DNA of 64,000 nt from NCBI RefSeq assembly GCF_963678975.1, contig NC_089272.1, positions 42,041,391 through 42,105,390 on the forward strand, given 5' to 3'. Shown here one piece after another: positions 1 through 10,588 of the stretch; the stretch's first letter is position 1; each line of letters starts with the position of its first letter. Origin of the DNA: Dysidea avara (taxonomy: Eukaryota; Porifera; Demospongiae; Dictyoceratida; Dysideidae). The notes beneath the pieces are model-generated. The model had not been told where the DNA came from. It did not search any database and worked only from the letters and a program-made list of their open reading frames with translations. Position numbers and translations under genes: made by a program.

Positions 1-747
1 GGTGATTTGTTTGCAGCTGAACTCTCAACAGAATGGTTTCTTTGTAGCTGAACTCTCTGCATGGTGGTTTCTTTTAGCTGATTGTTGTACAGGGTTCCTC
101 TACTAGGTGAGTTAATTGATTCAAGCTGAACTCCTTCTAGGGTAATTTGTTCATAGCTGAACTCTCTACAGGGTTATTTGGTTGTAGCTGAACTCTCTAC
201 AGGGTGACTTGTTTCTAGCTGAACTCCCTATGGGGTGATCTGTTGGTAGCTGAATTCTCTACAGGGTGATTTGTTTCTAGCTGAACTCTCTACAGGATGA
301 TCAGTTCACAGCTGAACCCTCTACAAGGTAGCTTCTTCTAGCTGATCTCTCTACAGTGTGATTTGTTTGTAGCTGAGCTCTTTTTGCAGGGTGATTTGTT
401 TGTAGCTTAACTCTCTACAAGGTGACATTTTCTAGCTGAGCTCTCTCTTGTTTCTAGCTGATCTCTCTACAGAGTAAATTGTTAGTAAAGCTGAACTCTT
501 TACAGGGTGGATTTTGGTTGTTAAACTCTCTGCCTGAAAACTTGTTTGTAGCAGAATTCTCTACAAAGTGAATTCTTTGTAACTGAACTCTCTACAGGCT
601 GCATGACTTATTGATAGTTGAACTTTCTTCAGTGTGACTTGTAATAATTATACAGCGATATATTTGTAGCTGAACTCTCTACAGGGTGATTTGCTTGTAG
701 CTGAACTATCTACAATATTAACTGGTTGCTGCTGAACTCCCTCAGCA
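1..747 (-). repeat. 31-bp minisatellite array of copy A
   Basis: Tandem units of about 30-31 bp with the core GTAGCTGAACTCTCTACAGG followed by GTGATTTGTTT. Roughly two dozen units, fairly diverged, with variants reading GATCTCTCTACA or CTTCTTCTAGCTG. The same unit fills the arrays at 17860-20745, 41470-44795 and 58453-63235. Confidence 0.9.
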
Positions 748-750
748 TAA

Positions 751-1107
751 GGCCAATGAAATTTGATTAGCAGTTCCGCGTCTTCGCCCGCATGCCTTTG
801 ATACACCCGCATGGAATTTCATTATTGGTATTTCAGATTGAAATACTCTAATAGAGCAGTCACTTTACTCTAATGGAGCAATCAGCTATACTGTAATGGA
901 AAAATCACTTGTTATATGGATTAGTAACGTACTTTAGCTATTTAATGCAAGAGTAATCAATGTAGATCTCACTTTTTTGGCAGAAATCTTCATGTTTGAG
1001 ATGTGTGTTGTGCTTTTGGAAAATAATGAATAATGAATAATAACCGCCCGCCCGCATCCAATTTTCAAAAATCTGAGCGAGAAACTGGTAATCAAGTTTC
1101 ATTGGCC
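751..1107. mobile_element. PIF/Harbinger-like MITE with 3-bp TSD
   Basis: Termini GGCCAATGAAATTTGATTA and the inverse TAATCAAGTTTCATTGGCC are imperfect TIRs. TAA flanks both sides (748-750 and 1108-1110), the TWA-type 3-bp TSD usual for PIF/Harbinger. Sub-terminal CGCCCGCAT motifs lie on both sides, as in the element at 6662-7268. No transposase is visible. It is inserted in the tail of minisatellite array A. Confidence 0.7.
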
Positions 1108-1962
1108 TAACTTACAATGTAATAGAAATCTATAATGGAGTAAGTCATGAGAACTAGCGGAATGTTCTATCGGGGTACCTGTTCTATTAGAGTATCTCGA
1201 TCTTGCATTTGCTACACGGAGTTGGCTTTCAAATCATAACTCAGTGGTTTGTAACCCGATTGTTCTGTACTACTGCAAGAACTTTTTACGATGAGTATTC
1301 CAGCTACATACCAATTTTCAGCTCATTGCTCTTAGCGGTTTTCCTGATGAGCGTGAAAATTATTGGTATTTTTATTCACGAATCTCGATTGTACAATTGT
1401 TACACACCTTCGGTTTCGTGTCATATCTCCATGATCTTTATTTCGATTGCTTTTAAACCACCAAAGGCACTCCTACAATGGATGATCTATCCACAAAATG
1501 ATTTTCAACTCATTCCGTGAAGTGGTTTACTCTGTAGGCGTGACAACAAATTGATCTTGTTTTACGCGAATAATTGGTCATAAAGCCTTAACCGTTCACC
1601 AAATTTGATAATAGTATTCACCTTTGGACTCCCTTTCGGTGTGCCAAATTTCAAGGCGATCGGAGTACATGTTTGCGTTTTATAGCAAGTTTTGCAAGAG
1701 TGCGAAAATATGAAGAAGAATAAGAAGGAAAAAACGAAACTTTGGCTGCTCGTAACTCGGAAATGGCTTGAGCGATTTCTTTCAAATTTGGAATGTGGAC
1801 TCCCCTAGCTGGCGGGAAACTCTGCAGCATATTTGATTCCAATTGGATAAGGTATCACCGATATACAAAGGTGTAAAAATGACGTTTTCTTTCTTCCTGT
1901 CAATATACCCACGTTGTGGCGCGCCGTCTTCTTGGGCCGCATGACATACTGTCGTGTATGAG

Positions 1963-2008
1963 TGGGTGCGTGCGTGCGTGCGTGCATGCGTGCGTGCGTG
2001 CGTGCGAC
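1963..2008 (+). repeat. GTGC-type microsatellite
   Basis: About eleven imperfect GTGC (TGCG) units, abutting the 5' end of composite copy A on one side and the TSD of a small MITE on the other. Confidence 0.9.
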
Positions 2009-2010
2009 TA

Positions 2011-2247
2011 AGGCCTGTGAAAAGAGGGCATGTGGGCGCATAAAATTTACCTATGCTTTTATGAATTTCATTATAACATTTTATTGCATCATCCTATAGG
2101 CTTGCAATTTTTGTCACTTATTAATAAACATGTATGTAGCTAGCTTTTAAAATGCAGTTTGCAGAATGCTGATTTTTATCCCAGTACAGAAATATGATTA
2201 TTATTATTGGATGAAGTCTACTGCCCACATGCCCTATTTTCACAGGT
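2011..2247. mobile_element. Small inverted-repeat MITE at the 3' side of the retSat pseudogene
   Basis: The left end AGGCCTGTGAAAAGAGGGC and the complement of the right end (ACCTGTGAAAATAGGGC) form TIRs of about 28 bp. CTA flanks both ends (2008-2010 and 2248-2250), suggesting a 3-bp TSD. A homologous, more decayed copy lies at 13493-13695 at the same position relative to the second retSat gene, so it predates that gene duplication and marks its outer edge. Confidence 0.6.
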
Positions 2248-2564
2248 CTAGATATACACATAATTGTGTGAAGTAAACCCACAACCAGACCCTCACAGTA
2301 TTTCTCACAAACATTGTTTACCTAAATTACAAGCTATATCTAGGTGCACATAAAAAATTATAATAAAAGGTAAAGCAGCATACAGTGTATATAGTTAAAT
2401 TATAATCAAACACATATAAGGTGTTTAAAATACATCAAAAACATTGCAGCATTTATACTACATACATGCAAGGGAAACACCAACTATTATAAAATAAATT
2501 GCTCCAAAGGTAAGAGTCTTAGAGTAGCAAAGTGTTCCACAATTAAAGTCAATAGCAGTATTGT

Positions 2565-5089
2565 TTATAGAGTCTCACAGATATCCTGCAAATCCTTGAA
2601 TAAATCGCGTTGTAATAGTGCCATGCTTGTCATTAATCCCCCCTGCATTGCACCTGTAAACCCACATGTATAGATGTCTTGACCAGTAAGATATAGACCA
2701 GGCACCGGAGTCTCAGCACGTAGCATTGCTGCTGTTAAGGGACTGAATCTGTCTCTGTTGTGATCGCAACCATAGATCTCACCCTTGGGAGATGATATAT
2801 AGTGTCTGTTAGTCAAGGGAGTTCCAATTTCAAAACATTTCTCCTTACCATCAAGCTGCGGGAACATCTCTAACACCTGTTCCCAAATTTTGTTACCCAA
2901 AGCATTTTTACGGATATGATATTTTATACTATATTGTCCCATTTTCTCATGATCATCTTTCCAGATTTCAAACCACTCATAAGGTGCCAATGCTATGACA
3001 GCACAAGTGGTCTTTCCTGGAAAACGGTCTTTCCAAGTTGGGTCTTTGGTAGATGGAAATGAAATGAATAGGGAAGGGATTCCTTTCTTTTCAGCATCCT
3101 CAGGTGTACCTGACACATAGCCTTGTATAGTCTTGAGATTATTGTCTATAAAAGTCCAAATGTTACTATTAACTTTTACTCCTAGCTCTTCATAGTTACC
3201 TCGTAAGCCAACAAACAAATGCAATGTTGCAATTCCACTTTTAACATGCTTAAGGCTCATATTTAGGCCAATAGAAGATAATAGGTCATGAGTATTAAGT
3301 ATGCCAGCATTAGATATTATGAATGGTGCTTCGATTTCAACAATTTCGTTACCATGCTGTACACAAACACCAGTGACATGTGTATTGCTACCATTCATTG
3401 AAATACGTTTGACAGGAGCCTTAACTAGAACACATCCACCACTTCTCTTAATCACTGGGATTATGTGAAAAGCAATCTCACTACCTCCGCCAACAGGATA
3501 ATAACCACCATCTAAGAATTGGTTTACTAACAAGGCATGCATTACAAAACTGGTGTCATTTGGAAGATTGCCATAGAAACCAAAGTTGTATGCTAGAACT
3601 GTTTTGAGATCCTCATTATCAGTAATGTCATTAAGAACATCCTGCAAAGTCCGCTTGCTCATCTGAAAAAATCTGAACAATAAACCAACCCAGTGTAATT
3701 GAGAAAATAAACAAACCACCGTGGGAAAAATTTTATGTACTTGAACATAGCTTCACCTTCACATGCAGCCTTGACCATTGTTAACTATTTCTTGATTGCT
3801 TTTACTTCTTTTGGAAAACACTTAGTAAGAGACTCGACAAATCCATCTGAGGTAGAAAGAATATCAAAAATTTTTCTACCTGCCGAATTCCTGATATGTA
3901 CGGTATCATAATTTTTATCCAGTTCCTCCCAGCGAATTTGCCCATCAGAGATTTGATCAAGTAACACCTTTGAAACTGACGGGTTACTATTGCTCATTCC
4001 TCCAACATAGTGAATACCAATATCAAATTCATAGCCTTTGCGAATGAAAGTGTGACAGCAACCACCAGCCTGGTCACGCTGTTCCAAAACGAGGACACGT
4101 TTTCCTGCTCTGCTGAGAATAGCCGCAACTGTGAGCCCGCCAATTCCACTTCCAATAACAATCGCATCTAAATTATCGGGAATCTTTTCTTCGCTAAACA
4201 GCTGCTTGAGGACTTCCTTCCTTTTCTCTGAATCCTTCACTATTGGCATGGGTTTATCCCACTTATTATCAGTACAAAACGGATTTTCACATCTTGGTTT
4301 AGATATCCAGGACAAGCCACTTAATACTGCGAGAAAACGCGCGTATCCGTCTAAACGAAAAATTCGGCGAAGAATATTAGGGAAAAAAAAGTAGTAGTAG
4401 TAGTAGTACTACAATTGTGACTGGATTTTGGAAAAACGATCCAAATCGCACATTAGAAGTTCCGAGATAAACGGTTTTAAAGAATTGAAGCCTGCATAAC
4501 TCTCCAAGGATAGCAAGCACGCGTATGAAATTTACACAAAAGATGCATCAATCTGTTACCTTTCAAGCCACTTCCAGTACTTGTAGCTGCTTGTACAGCT
4601 TCCCGCCAAATAAGATAGAAAATCTGAGCAGTTGGACGAGCGAAGTAGTATCACGAGTGCTCACAAAGGGGTGGAGGCTGGGGGGTGGCGGGGAGGGCAA
4701 AAGTTAGACCTCAAAATGGAGGCAGACCACGATTGGAGTCCAGACACCAGATTACAGGGCTGTGCTGGCTCCTTAGTGGCTGATATGTAGCAAAATCAGC
4801 AGAGAACACGTCTGGCCAACATTATAAGGCTGTCCACCAGTAAACCACTGACTCTTGCCAAGCCAGGTCCTTCACAAGGCCTGAAACCGCCATTTGAGCA
4901 CTCCACACCACCCAGAAAAGACGTGTGTAAAAACCAGCCTCGTGTAGTTTGAGTAGTGCTGAGGGTCAAAACTTGTAGTACGATAGTGCAGCTATCCACT
5001 GGTGGTGTTAGTTTGATTTTGCCTGATGTGCGATTTGGATCGGTTCTGTAAAATCTGGTCACAATTATACAGTAGCCCAGGAATATCAT
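2565..5089 (-). pseudogene. Broken retinol-saturase-like paralogue (retSat copy 1)
   Basis: This is a close paralogue of the gene at 13987-15873, read on the minus strand. The N-terminal codons (MIFLGYCIIV) are at about 5060-5089, then a 648-bp MITE (4416-5063) interrupts the membrane-anchor coding. The FAD-binding region (GSGIGG, LVLEQRDQAGG) is intact at 3785-4390. An in-frame TAG near 3783 replaces the Tyr codon of the paralogue (KYLTMV there). Near 3665 a T-run is one base shorter than in the paralogue (six versus seven), causing a frameshift. The remaining ~370 codons, including the C-terminal TGQD..GAMQGG motif, then read through to 2565. Three independent lesions make a functional product unlikely. 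Sequencing error could explain the T-run but not the MITE. Confidence 0.85.
4416..5063. mobile_element. TGTGACC-family MITE inserted in retSat copy 1
   Basis: Terminal inverted repeats of about 36 bp start TGTGACTGGATTTTGGAAAA at left and match the complement of the right end (TGTGACCAGATTTTACAG). AT flanks both sides, a 2-bp TSD. The other retSat gene has the uninterrupted sequence (CTACAACTATACAG) at the same point, so it acts as an empty site. The interior is non-coding. Confidence 0.8.
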
Positions 5090-5407
5090 ATTCGAGATTT
5101 AATTGTGAGTTTGATACAGTAAACTATGATGATCATAACACACGTACATACTGAAAACTACAACATGCTACTACTTATTACATAACTATATACTTATTAC
5201 TGCACTATTTATATAGTTAGCTACTAATTGCATCGTCATCGATGTCTTTGTAATTACGTAACAAGTTATTTCTAGCTTGGTATAGTGGAGTGAACCTTTA
5301 CACCACTTGGTTTGGCGGGCTTGCTTTTTCACAACGAGTGTTTGCCACCCCCATGCATCGGTGTCAAATGGTCAGCAATCTTGACACGTTTAATATTATA
5401 CGAAGTG
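5089..5407. other. Duplicated upstream flank of retSat copy 1
   Basis: 5089-5258 is homologous to 15874-15977 upstream of the intact gene (shared CTATTTATATAG and TTTGTAATTACGTAA). 5260-5407 shows nothing recognisable. No promoter element could be assigned with confidence. Confidence 0.5.
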
Positions 5408-5523
5408 GATATTTAGCCGGTCACCGGCTAAACATTCAAAAATAGTTATATTTAGCTGGTCGTTTATTGTATAAACATTGGAAGTGTCACCTATAACTCG
5501 AGTATCAAACATACTAGTTGTAT

Positions 5524-5638
5524 GAAAGTAAGTTTTTGGGTGAGTTCCAGGCGAGCTAGGATTGCCCCGGCTTCGCCGGGATGCTCTTCGCTCGCTCCAA
5601 CCCTAGCTCGCCTCGAACTCACCCCAAAACTTACCTTT
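5524..5638. repeat. Long hairpin with nested stem
   Basis: Arms of about 37 bp (GGGTGAGTTC..GGCGAGCTAG and its inverse) surround a ~40-bp loop that itself contains CCCGGC-TTC-GCCGGG. In the second copy (52410-52480) the arms meet with no loop. Confidence 0.8.
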
Positions 5639-5797
5639 ATACAGACAGTGAAAGTCATCATTATGTTTAACAGGAAAACGTCAGGTTAACGTTAGGGCTT
5701 AGGTCGGGTTCAGCTTAGGTTTCTTACAGGTATGGATTATATAATATTAATTTTGTGACATTTAGACTAGTACAAAAACAAGAGGAGTAGCCAGCAA

Positions 5798-5868
5798 GCA
5801 CCGGTGGTACAGTGGTAGAGCGTGGGTACTCCAAACCTGGATGTGTGGATTTTAGCCTTGGTCATATC
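5798..5868 (+). other. tRNA-derived (SINE-like) Pol III promoter segment
   Basis: GGTGGTACAGTGGTAGAGCG is a good A-box region resembling the 5' half of tRNA-Gly. The B-box region is degenerate here (GTGGATTTTAGCC) but well kept in the second copy (GGGTTCGAGTC). The acceptor stem does not close, so it is not a functional tRNA gene. A T-run downstream could act as a Pol III terminator. Confidence 0.6.
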
Positions 5869-6123
5869 ACACTTTTTTCTTCGTTTCTTATACCTTTTTG
5901 TGTCACGATTTTTTTTAATAGCAATGACCAGCTATATTTGACCGGATCTGCAAAAAAGGGACATAATCGCACAAGCCTAAATTTACAATCACTCCAATTT
6001 ATTCTTAATTTAATCTGTTGTACTATATACTCCATATGGAGGTTTCTGTACAGTAAACAAATAATAATAATAATACAGTATAAAGCATTGAATACATTGG
6101 GTGAAATACTTGCGTATTATTGA

Positions 6124-6450
6124 AAATGGAATAGTTTGGAATAGTTTGCCTAATTTGGAATAGTTTGCCTAATTATGGAATAGTTTGCCTAATTATGTGG
6201 AATAGTTTGCCTAATTATGTGGAATAGTTTGCCTAATTATGTGGAATAGTTTGCCTAATTATGTTGTAAATAGTTCTTCGATTAACACTTTTAAATCATT
6301 ATTAGATAGTCATTTAATTGATTCAAGATTTATTTTTGTATAAGTTATTTAATTGATTCAAGAGTTATTTTTGTATAATTACTGCATTGATCGGGTATGC
6401 AGGCTGTGCCTTTACCCGTATTTAATCATAATCATAATCATAAAAATTTC
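6124..6450 (+). pseudogene. LINE 3' end with a 23-bp minisatellite grown from its coding sequence
   Basis: From about 6240 the frame reads WNSLPNYVVNSSSINTF and continues to a stop near 6342, a typical C-terminal tail of CR1/L2/jockey-type reverse transcriptases. Upstream, the segment TGGAATAGTTTGCCTAAT, which encodes WNSLPN, is repeated about six times (6124-6262). A TAATCA-type simple-repeat tail at 6421-6442 marks the LINE 3' end. 5'-truncated and dead. Confidence 0.75.
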
Positions 6451-6485
6451 GTAACTTTTTTTACCCCTGTTTCTTAGTGAAGAAA

Positions 6486-6579
6486 GAGACTAACAATACA
6501 AACCTGGATATCATCTTATTCGCCTGGTGAAGAGGAGTTGGAAAATCTTTGTTTCGTTGCAGTAGATCCAAGGATACGT
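6486..6579 (+). other. Possible isolated exon
   Basis: A pyrimidine-rich stretch ending TTTCTTAG precedes an open segment reading about LTIQTWISSYSPGEEELEN and on to VDPRI, followed by a canonical donor (C|GTAAGT). No neighbouring exon in phase was found and the protein is not recognised. It may be a fragment of a host gene or captured sequence. Confidence 0.25.
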
Positions 6580-6661
6580 AAGTTATGAACGTTTGTTTAC
6601 GTCATGTCGAATCGATCGTACGCGATCGATTTTTCTTAATATAATAATAATATAGATTTAA

Positions 6662-7268
6662 GGCCCCTATTCGGTGATTATTAGTTTCTCATCCAGCTTT
6701 TCTAATTATTATGATGCGGGCGGGAGGGTATTACCATTATGCCATTATTTTATAATATTAACGCACTGATGTACAGACCTTGTCCAAATTGTCTTTCTTT
6801 CTTACTACAAACATTTCCTTTACCAGCTGATTTTACTTTTCGTGATCGCCAACTGTTTTTCGACAGTCAACTGAAAACCTGCTTTGATGAAGTCGATAGA
6901 GCACGATTGCAACTGGCACTGAAGCAATTTGCTAAGGAAAACAACAGTTCTCCTGGTGATATATAGGAACTCACTTCAAATTCCTAACATCGACACAATA
7001 GATCTTGAAACATTTAAGAACGCTGTAAGTAATATAATATAATATGTGATTGTAATGCTCATTAGCGTGTTGCCCCTAGTGGGCTTTGCTAATTAACAAT
7101 AATAATAATAATAATGTAGCGCATTGTAGCATTCATCAACAAAAATTATAACAGCTTGGTATCACGTGTTTTTCTGAGCATGCGCAGAGTAAATAATGGC
7201 TTACCATGCGGTAGCTTAAGAAGGATGCGGGCGGTGGATGAGAAACTAATAATCACCAAATAGGGGCC
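6662..7268. mobile_element. PIF/Harbinger-like element with exon-like interior
   Basis: TIRs of about 33 bp: GGCCCCTATTCGGTGATTAT at left and the inverse at right (ATAATCACCAAATAGGGGCC). TAA flanks both sides (6659-6661, 7269-7271), the 3-bp TSD of the superfamily. GCGGGCGG motifs lie just inside each end, as in 751-1107. It is too short for a transposase and the interior resembles a captured exon (see 6739-7028). Confidence 0.75.
6739..7028 (+). pseudogene. Exon-like ORF inside the Harbinger-like element
   Basis: A 75-codon frame (6739-6966) contains the charged, protein-like segment FTFRDRQLFFDSQLKTCFDE followed by RARLQLALKQFAKEN. It stops at a TAG in ATATAGG. Shifting by one base continues as IYRNSLQIPNIDTIDLETF and then KNA, up to a textbook donor (GCT|GTAAGT) at about 7024. 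This looks like a host-gene exon captured by the transposon and since frameshifted. The protein family is not recognised, and a degenerate transposon-encoded protein is possible. Confidence 0.4.
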
Positions 7269-7359
7269 TAATGTACATACCTCCATAAGTGGAGTATAAT
7301 CATACATATCTGAATCACAATTATGATTGTGTGTGAATGCATATTAAAATTATTTGTTG

Positions 7360-9279
7360 TCAGTTAATTACAAGTGTGTGTGTGTGCAAGTTGGCTTGAA
7401 AATTTTCTACTGAGTTTTGATTGATAACATCTCCTGGCAAGGTATTCCAAAGTTTAATCGATGATGGCATATATGAATATTTGTATGCGTCCACTCTTGT
7501 GTACGGCTGCATGAGGTGACCACGTGTATAGTGACATGTTATTGGTACTAATATGTTGTCATCAATGTCAACATCAACAATATCGTTAATTATTTTGTAA
7601 AACATTATCAGTTTTGCATTTGTTCTTCTGCTTTGCAAACTAGGCCATCCCAAAGATTCCATCATTTTAGTCACGCTAGCGTATCTGTCTTTCTTATTTA
7701 AAACAAATCTTGCTAATCGTCTTTGCACCATCTCTAGTCTGTCGATGTCTGTCTGGTAATGTGGTGACCATACCACTGATGCATACTCTAGAACTGGTCG
7801 TAAATAAGTTTGATAGCATGATGATTTTACAGCAATGGGGCAGTTTGTTAAGTTTCGTCGCAAAAAACCAAGCACAGAATTTCCCTTCTTGACAACATTG
7901 TTGATGTGTTCATGCCAGTTCAGTTTTTGGTCTATGGTGACTCCGAGGTATTTAGCGTGTTCAACTTGTTGGATATTAGTATAGTCTATGTGATATGTAA
8001 GGTTAGGTAAGTTAGACTTATTTGATATTCTTAAACACTCGCATTTACTTGGATTGAAGTTCATTTGCCATTTCTTGGCCCACTGAGATAATGAATTTAA
8101 AATAGTAATGTCTTCCTCTGAATTAATATTCCTGTATAATAAAGCATCATCAGCATATAACTTGATCTTAGATTTAACTACTGTTGGGATATCATTAATG
8201 TAACACAAAAAGAGTAGCGGTCCCAGGACAGAACCCTGTGGGACTCCTGATATTACTGATTGTGGTTGACTGGTTTCTCCATTTAATACAACTTGCTGCT
8301 TTCTATCAGTTAAAAAGGCATTGATCCAATTTAACAATTGGCCACATATACCATATGAGGACAGTTTATGAGATAACTTGTTGTGAGGAACGGTATCGAA
8401 GGCCTTTGACAAGTCCAGCAGAATTGCATGTACTCCACCATTATTCAAAGTAGTCGCAAAGTCGTGTACAGTTGATATCAGTTGGGTTTTGCATGAGCGC
8501 TGCTTACGGAAGCCATGTTGCTGTCTGCATATAATATGATTTTCTTCTAGATGTTGATAAATACTGGTAGAAATTATATGTTCAAGTATCTTACAAACAA
8601 TACATGTTAAGGAAATTGGTCTGTAGTTAGAGGGGTGCGCACTACTTCTCTTCGTAAAGATTGGCACCACGAGGGCATTTTCCAGTCTTGTGGAAGGACA
8701 CTCTGTTCAAGGGAAGCTTGGTAAATTAGAGTAAGTGATGGGGCAATTTCACTTGACATTAGCTTTAAGAGTCTACCAGGGATCTGGTCTGGTCCACTAG
8801 ATTTGTGCGGTTCTATGTTAGAAAGGAGTTGCTCGACTCCTTCGACAGAAATGTTCAGGCTTCTTAATTCAGAGGAAAAATTGGCATCAGCAATATGTGG
8901 GCAATTGTTGTCTTCTCTGGTAAAGACTGAACTAAAATACTTGTTTAACTCTTCAGCCTTTGCCATATTATTAGTAACAACTTCACCGTTTACTTCCAAG
9001 GTAGGAATTCCATTACAGCCTTTTCGCTGACTTTTGATATATAAAAATAGTTTTTTATTCGGACGATTTGATTGTGGATTTATCAAGTTTGTTAAATAAT
9101 TATTATGTGCTTTTCGACATTCACGTTGGGCTGTCCTTTTAGCTGTACAGTAAGCATTCCAGTCTTCAGTAGAGCCAGACATGCGAGCATGGTTATACAA
9201 ATGCTTCTTCTTTCTAATATATTGTTTGGTGTTTGCTGTTATCCAGGGCTTGTTATATCTATTACTAATTAACCTGGAT
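7360..9279 (-). pseudogene. LINE ORF2: reverse transcriptase part
   Basis: Encodes the RT that primes cDNA synthesis at the nicked target. The upstream segment (from 9279) holds the linker to the finger region (KSSGPDQIPGRLLKLMSSEI). A one-base deletion near 8672 shifts the frame between KM and LVVPIF. Downstream, counting from the Met at 8670, are YRPISLT (residues 16-22), LDLSKAFDTVPH (85-96), SGVPQGSVLGPLLF (141-154) and the catalytic YADD (172-175). The C-terminal domain has LEYASVVW and ends WNTLP..NFQANL. The catalytic residues are intact, so only the frameshift and the MITE at 9288-9586 inactivate it. Several other fragments in the window match only the C-terminal domain, as expected of 5'-truncated copies. 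Confidence 0.88.
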
Positions 9280-9287
9280 GGTATTAA

Positions 9288-9586
9288 CAAGAGTTAATAA
9301 TAGTGGAGGGAGAGTGTCTAACACTGCATAGGCCTGTAAAAAATGATCCTGAGAAATTCAAAGGGATTCCTTCAGATGTGTAAAATGTTCACACTGGCAG
9401 AACAAGGTAATGTGATGATTGCACACTGAGAGAACAAAGAAATGTGATGATTGAAACAATCTTCACCTATGGAGAATACCACAAATTACAGAGTTTTACA
9501 GAAAGAATCCCTTTGAATTTCTCAGGATCATTTTTTACAGGCCTATGCAGTGTTAGACACTCTCCCTCCACTATTATTAACTCTTG
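9288..9586. mobile_element. hAT-like MITE inserted in LINE ORF2
   Basis: Nearly perfect TIRs of about 80 bp, beginning CAAGAGTTAATAATAGTGG and ending with the inverse. GTATTAA flanks both sides (9281-9287 and 9587-9593). The TSD is 7 bp, or 8 bp (GGTATTAA) if the terminal base is shared. Removing it restores the LINE frame across ECVNLIPSRLISNRYN. The high arm identity suggests a fairly young insertion. Confidence 0.8.
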
Positions 9587-10514
9587 GTATTAAGTTAACA
9601 CATTCCAAACAAATAGCTTTAAACTCTTCCCACATCTGTTCTATTGATGAACCTGGTGAATACTTGCTTAGAAATGTCCTAGTAAAGTTATTAATCAAAT
9701 CTTTCAGATCATTGATGTTGACTTTTGACCACAACAATTGTTTCCTTTTAGCTGGAGGCATATAAACAGCCTTCACAGATGATTCAATGTAAACTATGTC
9801 ATGGTCACTTATTCCTGGCAGAGGTATACATTTGTTAACTAAATTTGGTCGGTTAGTGGCAAAAATGTCAAGGGTGTTCTTATTTCTTGTAGGGAAATCA
9901 ACCAACTGAGTCAAACCAGCATCACAAAATGTTTCAAGGATGATATTACAGTAAGAAGAAGGATAGTTGTTCCCCGGGATTGAACAATTTGACCAGTTGA
10001 TGTTTGGAAGATTCACATCTCCAGCAAACCATATCACAGCATTAGGATTTTTATCAGCTAAGTCATTTAAGTAGTGACACATTAATTCTAGGTATCTCAA
10101 GTCTGTATTAGGTGCTCTATACACTGATACTACTATTAAAAACTCACTTCGAGATAATTCCAGTTCAGAAGCTATGAGTTCACAAGGGTAGTTACTAGTA
10201 TCAATTTCTTTCCATGAGTAAATTTTATTGCAGGCTAGAAAGACACCTCCAAAACCATCACTTCTATCACGTCTAAATACTTGGTAATCATCACAAAATA
10301 TTTCACTGTTTTGTATGTCCGACCTCAACCAAGATTCTGTTCCTGCAATAATATCAGGTTTGTAGACAGAAACAAAGTTATCAAAGAGTGGTTTTTTTGC
10401 ATGACAGTTTATAACAGCAAGTGTCAATGCAACATTATCATTATTATTGCTTACATTAAGAGTGCATGGATGAGACATTTCTGAAGTTACATACAATTGG
10501 TGTAGTGAGATCAT
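9587..10514 (-). pseudogene. LINE ORF2: endonuclease part
   Basis: An exonuclease-endonuclease-phosphatase fold domain that nicks target DNA. Counting from the Met at 10514: GTESWL (58-63, catalytic Glu), SVYRAPN (130-136), GDVNLPNINW (165-174, catalytic Asp/Asn), LDIFATN (215-221) and PGISDHDIVY (233-242, catalytic Asp-His pair). All key residues are visible. The frame runs into the MITE after VNLIP. The start used here is the first Met; the true LINE ORF2 start may lie upstream, as this family often has a few more N-terminal residues before the first strand. Confidence 0.85.
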
Positions 10515-10588
10515 GATTACTGTCAGTTGTTAGATTAGAATCAATGGGAGACAAGGGTAAATCTAATTGAACTTTAACACTTTCTATA

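Larger units (their letters stand above)
1..1961 (-). mobile_element. Composite minisatellite element, copy A (open at left edge)
   Basis: On the minus strand this reads as head (about 1961 down to 1206), hinge motif (1183-1206), then a 31-bp minisatellite array running off the window edge. The head shares long stretches with 17034-17830 (copy B), for example the CGTGCGGCCCAAGAAG-type start and the block around CACGCCTAC..GGTAAACC. The 5' end is placed near 1961, where a GTGC microsatellite begins. A Harbinger-like element (751-1107) sits between array and hinge. No conserved reading frame runs through the head, so it is treated as non-coding. The element type is inferred from structure shared by five copies. 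Confidence 0.75.
5408..5940 (+). mobile_element. Inverted-repeat element carrying a tRNA-like sequence, copy 1
   Basis: It starts GATATTTAGCCGGTCACCGG and ends with a decayed inverse (TGACCAGCTATATT). The same element lies in opposite orientation at 52089-52578. Inside are a long imperfect hairpin (5524-5638) and a tRNA-like segment (5798-5868) followed by a T-run (5909-5916). The right end abuts another repeat starting near 5938 (TTGACCGGATCTGCAAAAA). Combining DNA-transposon-like TIRs with a Pol III-type promoter sequence is unusual. Confidence 0.65.

Noticed and set aside
1203-1520. A 105-codon plus-strand ORF
   Set aside because: It is the antisense of composite head A; other heads do not keep it open.
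5798-5868. A functional tRNA gene
   Set aside because: A and B boxes are recognisable, but the acceptor stem is not complementary, the B box is degenerate in this copy, and it recurs inside a repeat element.
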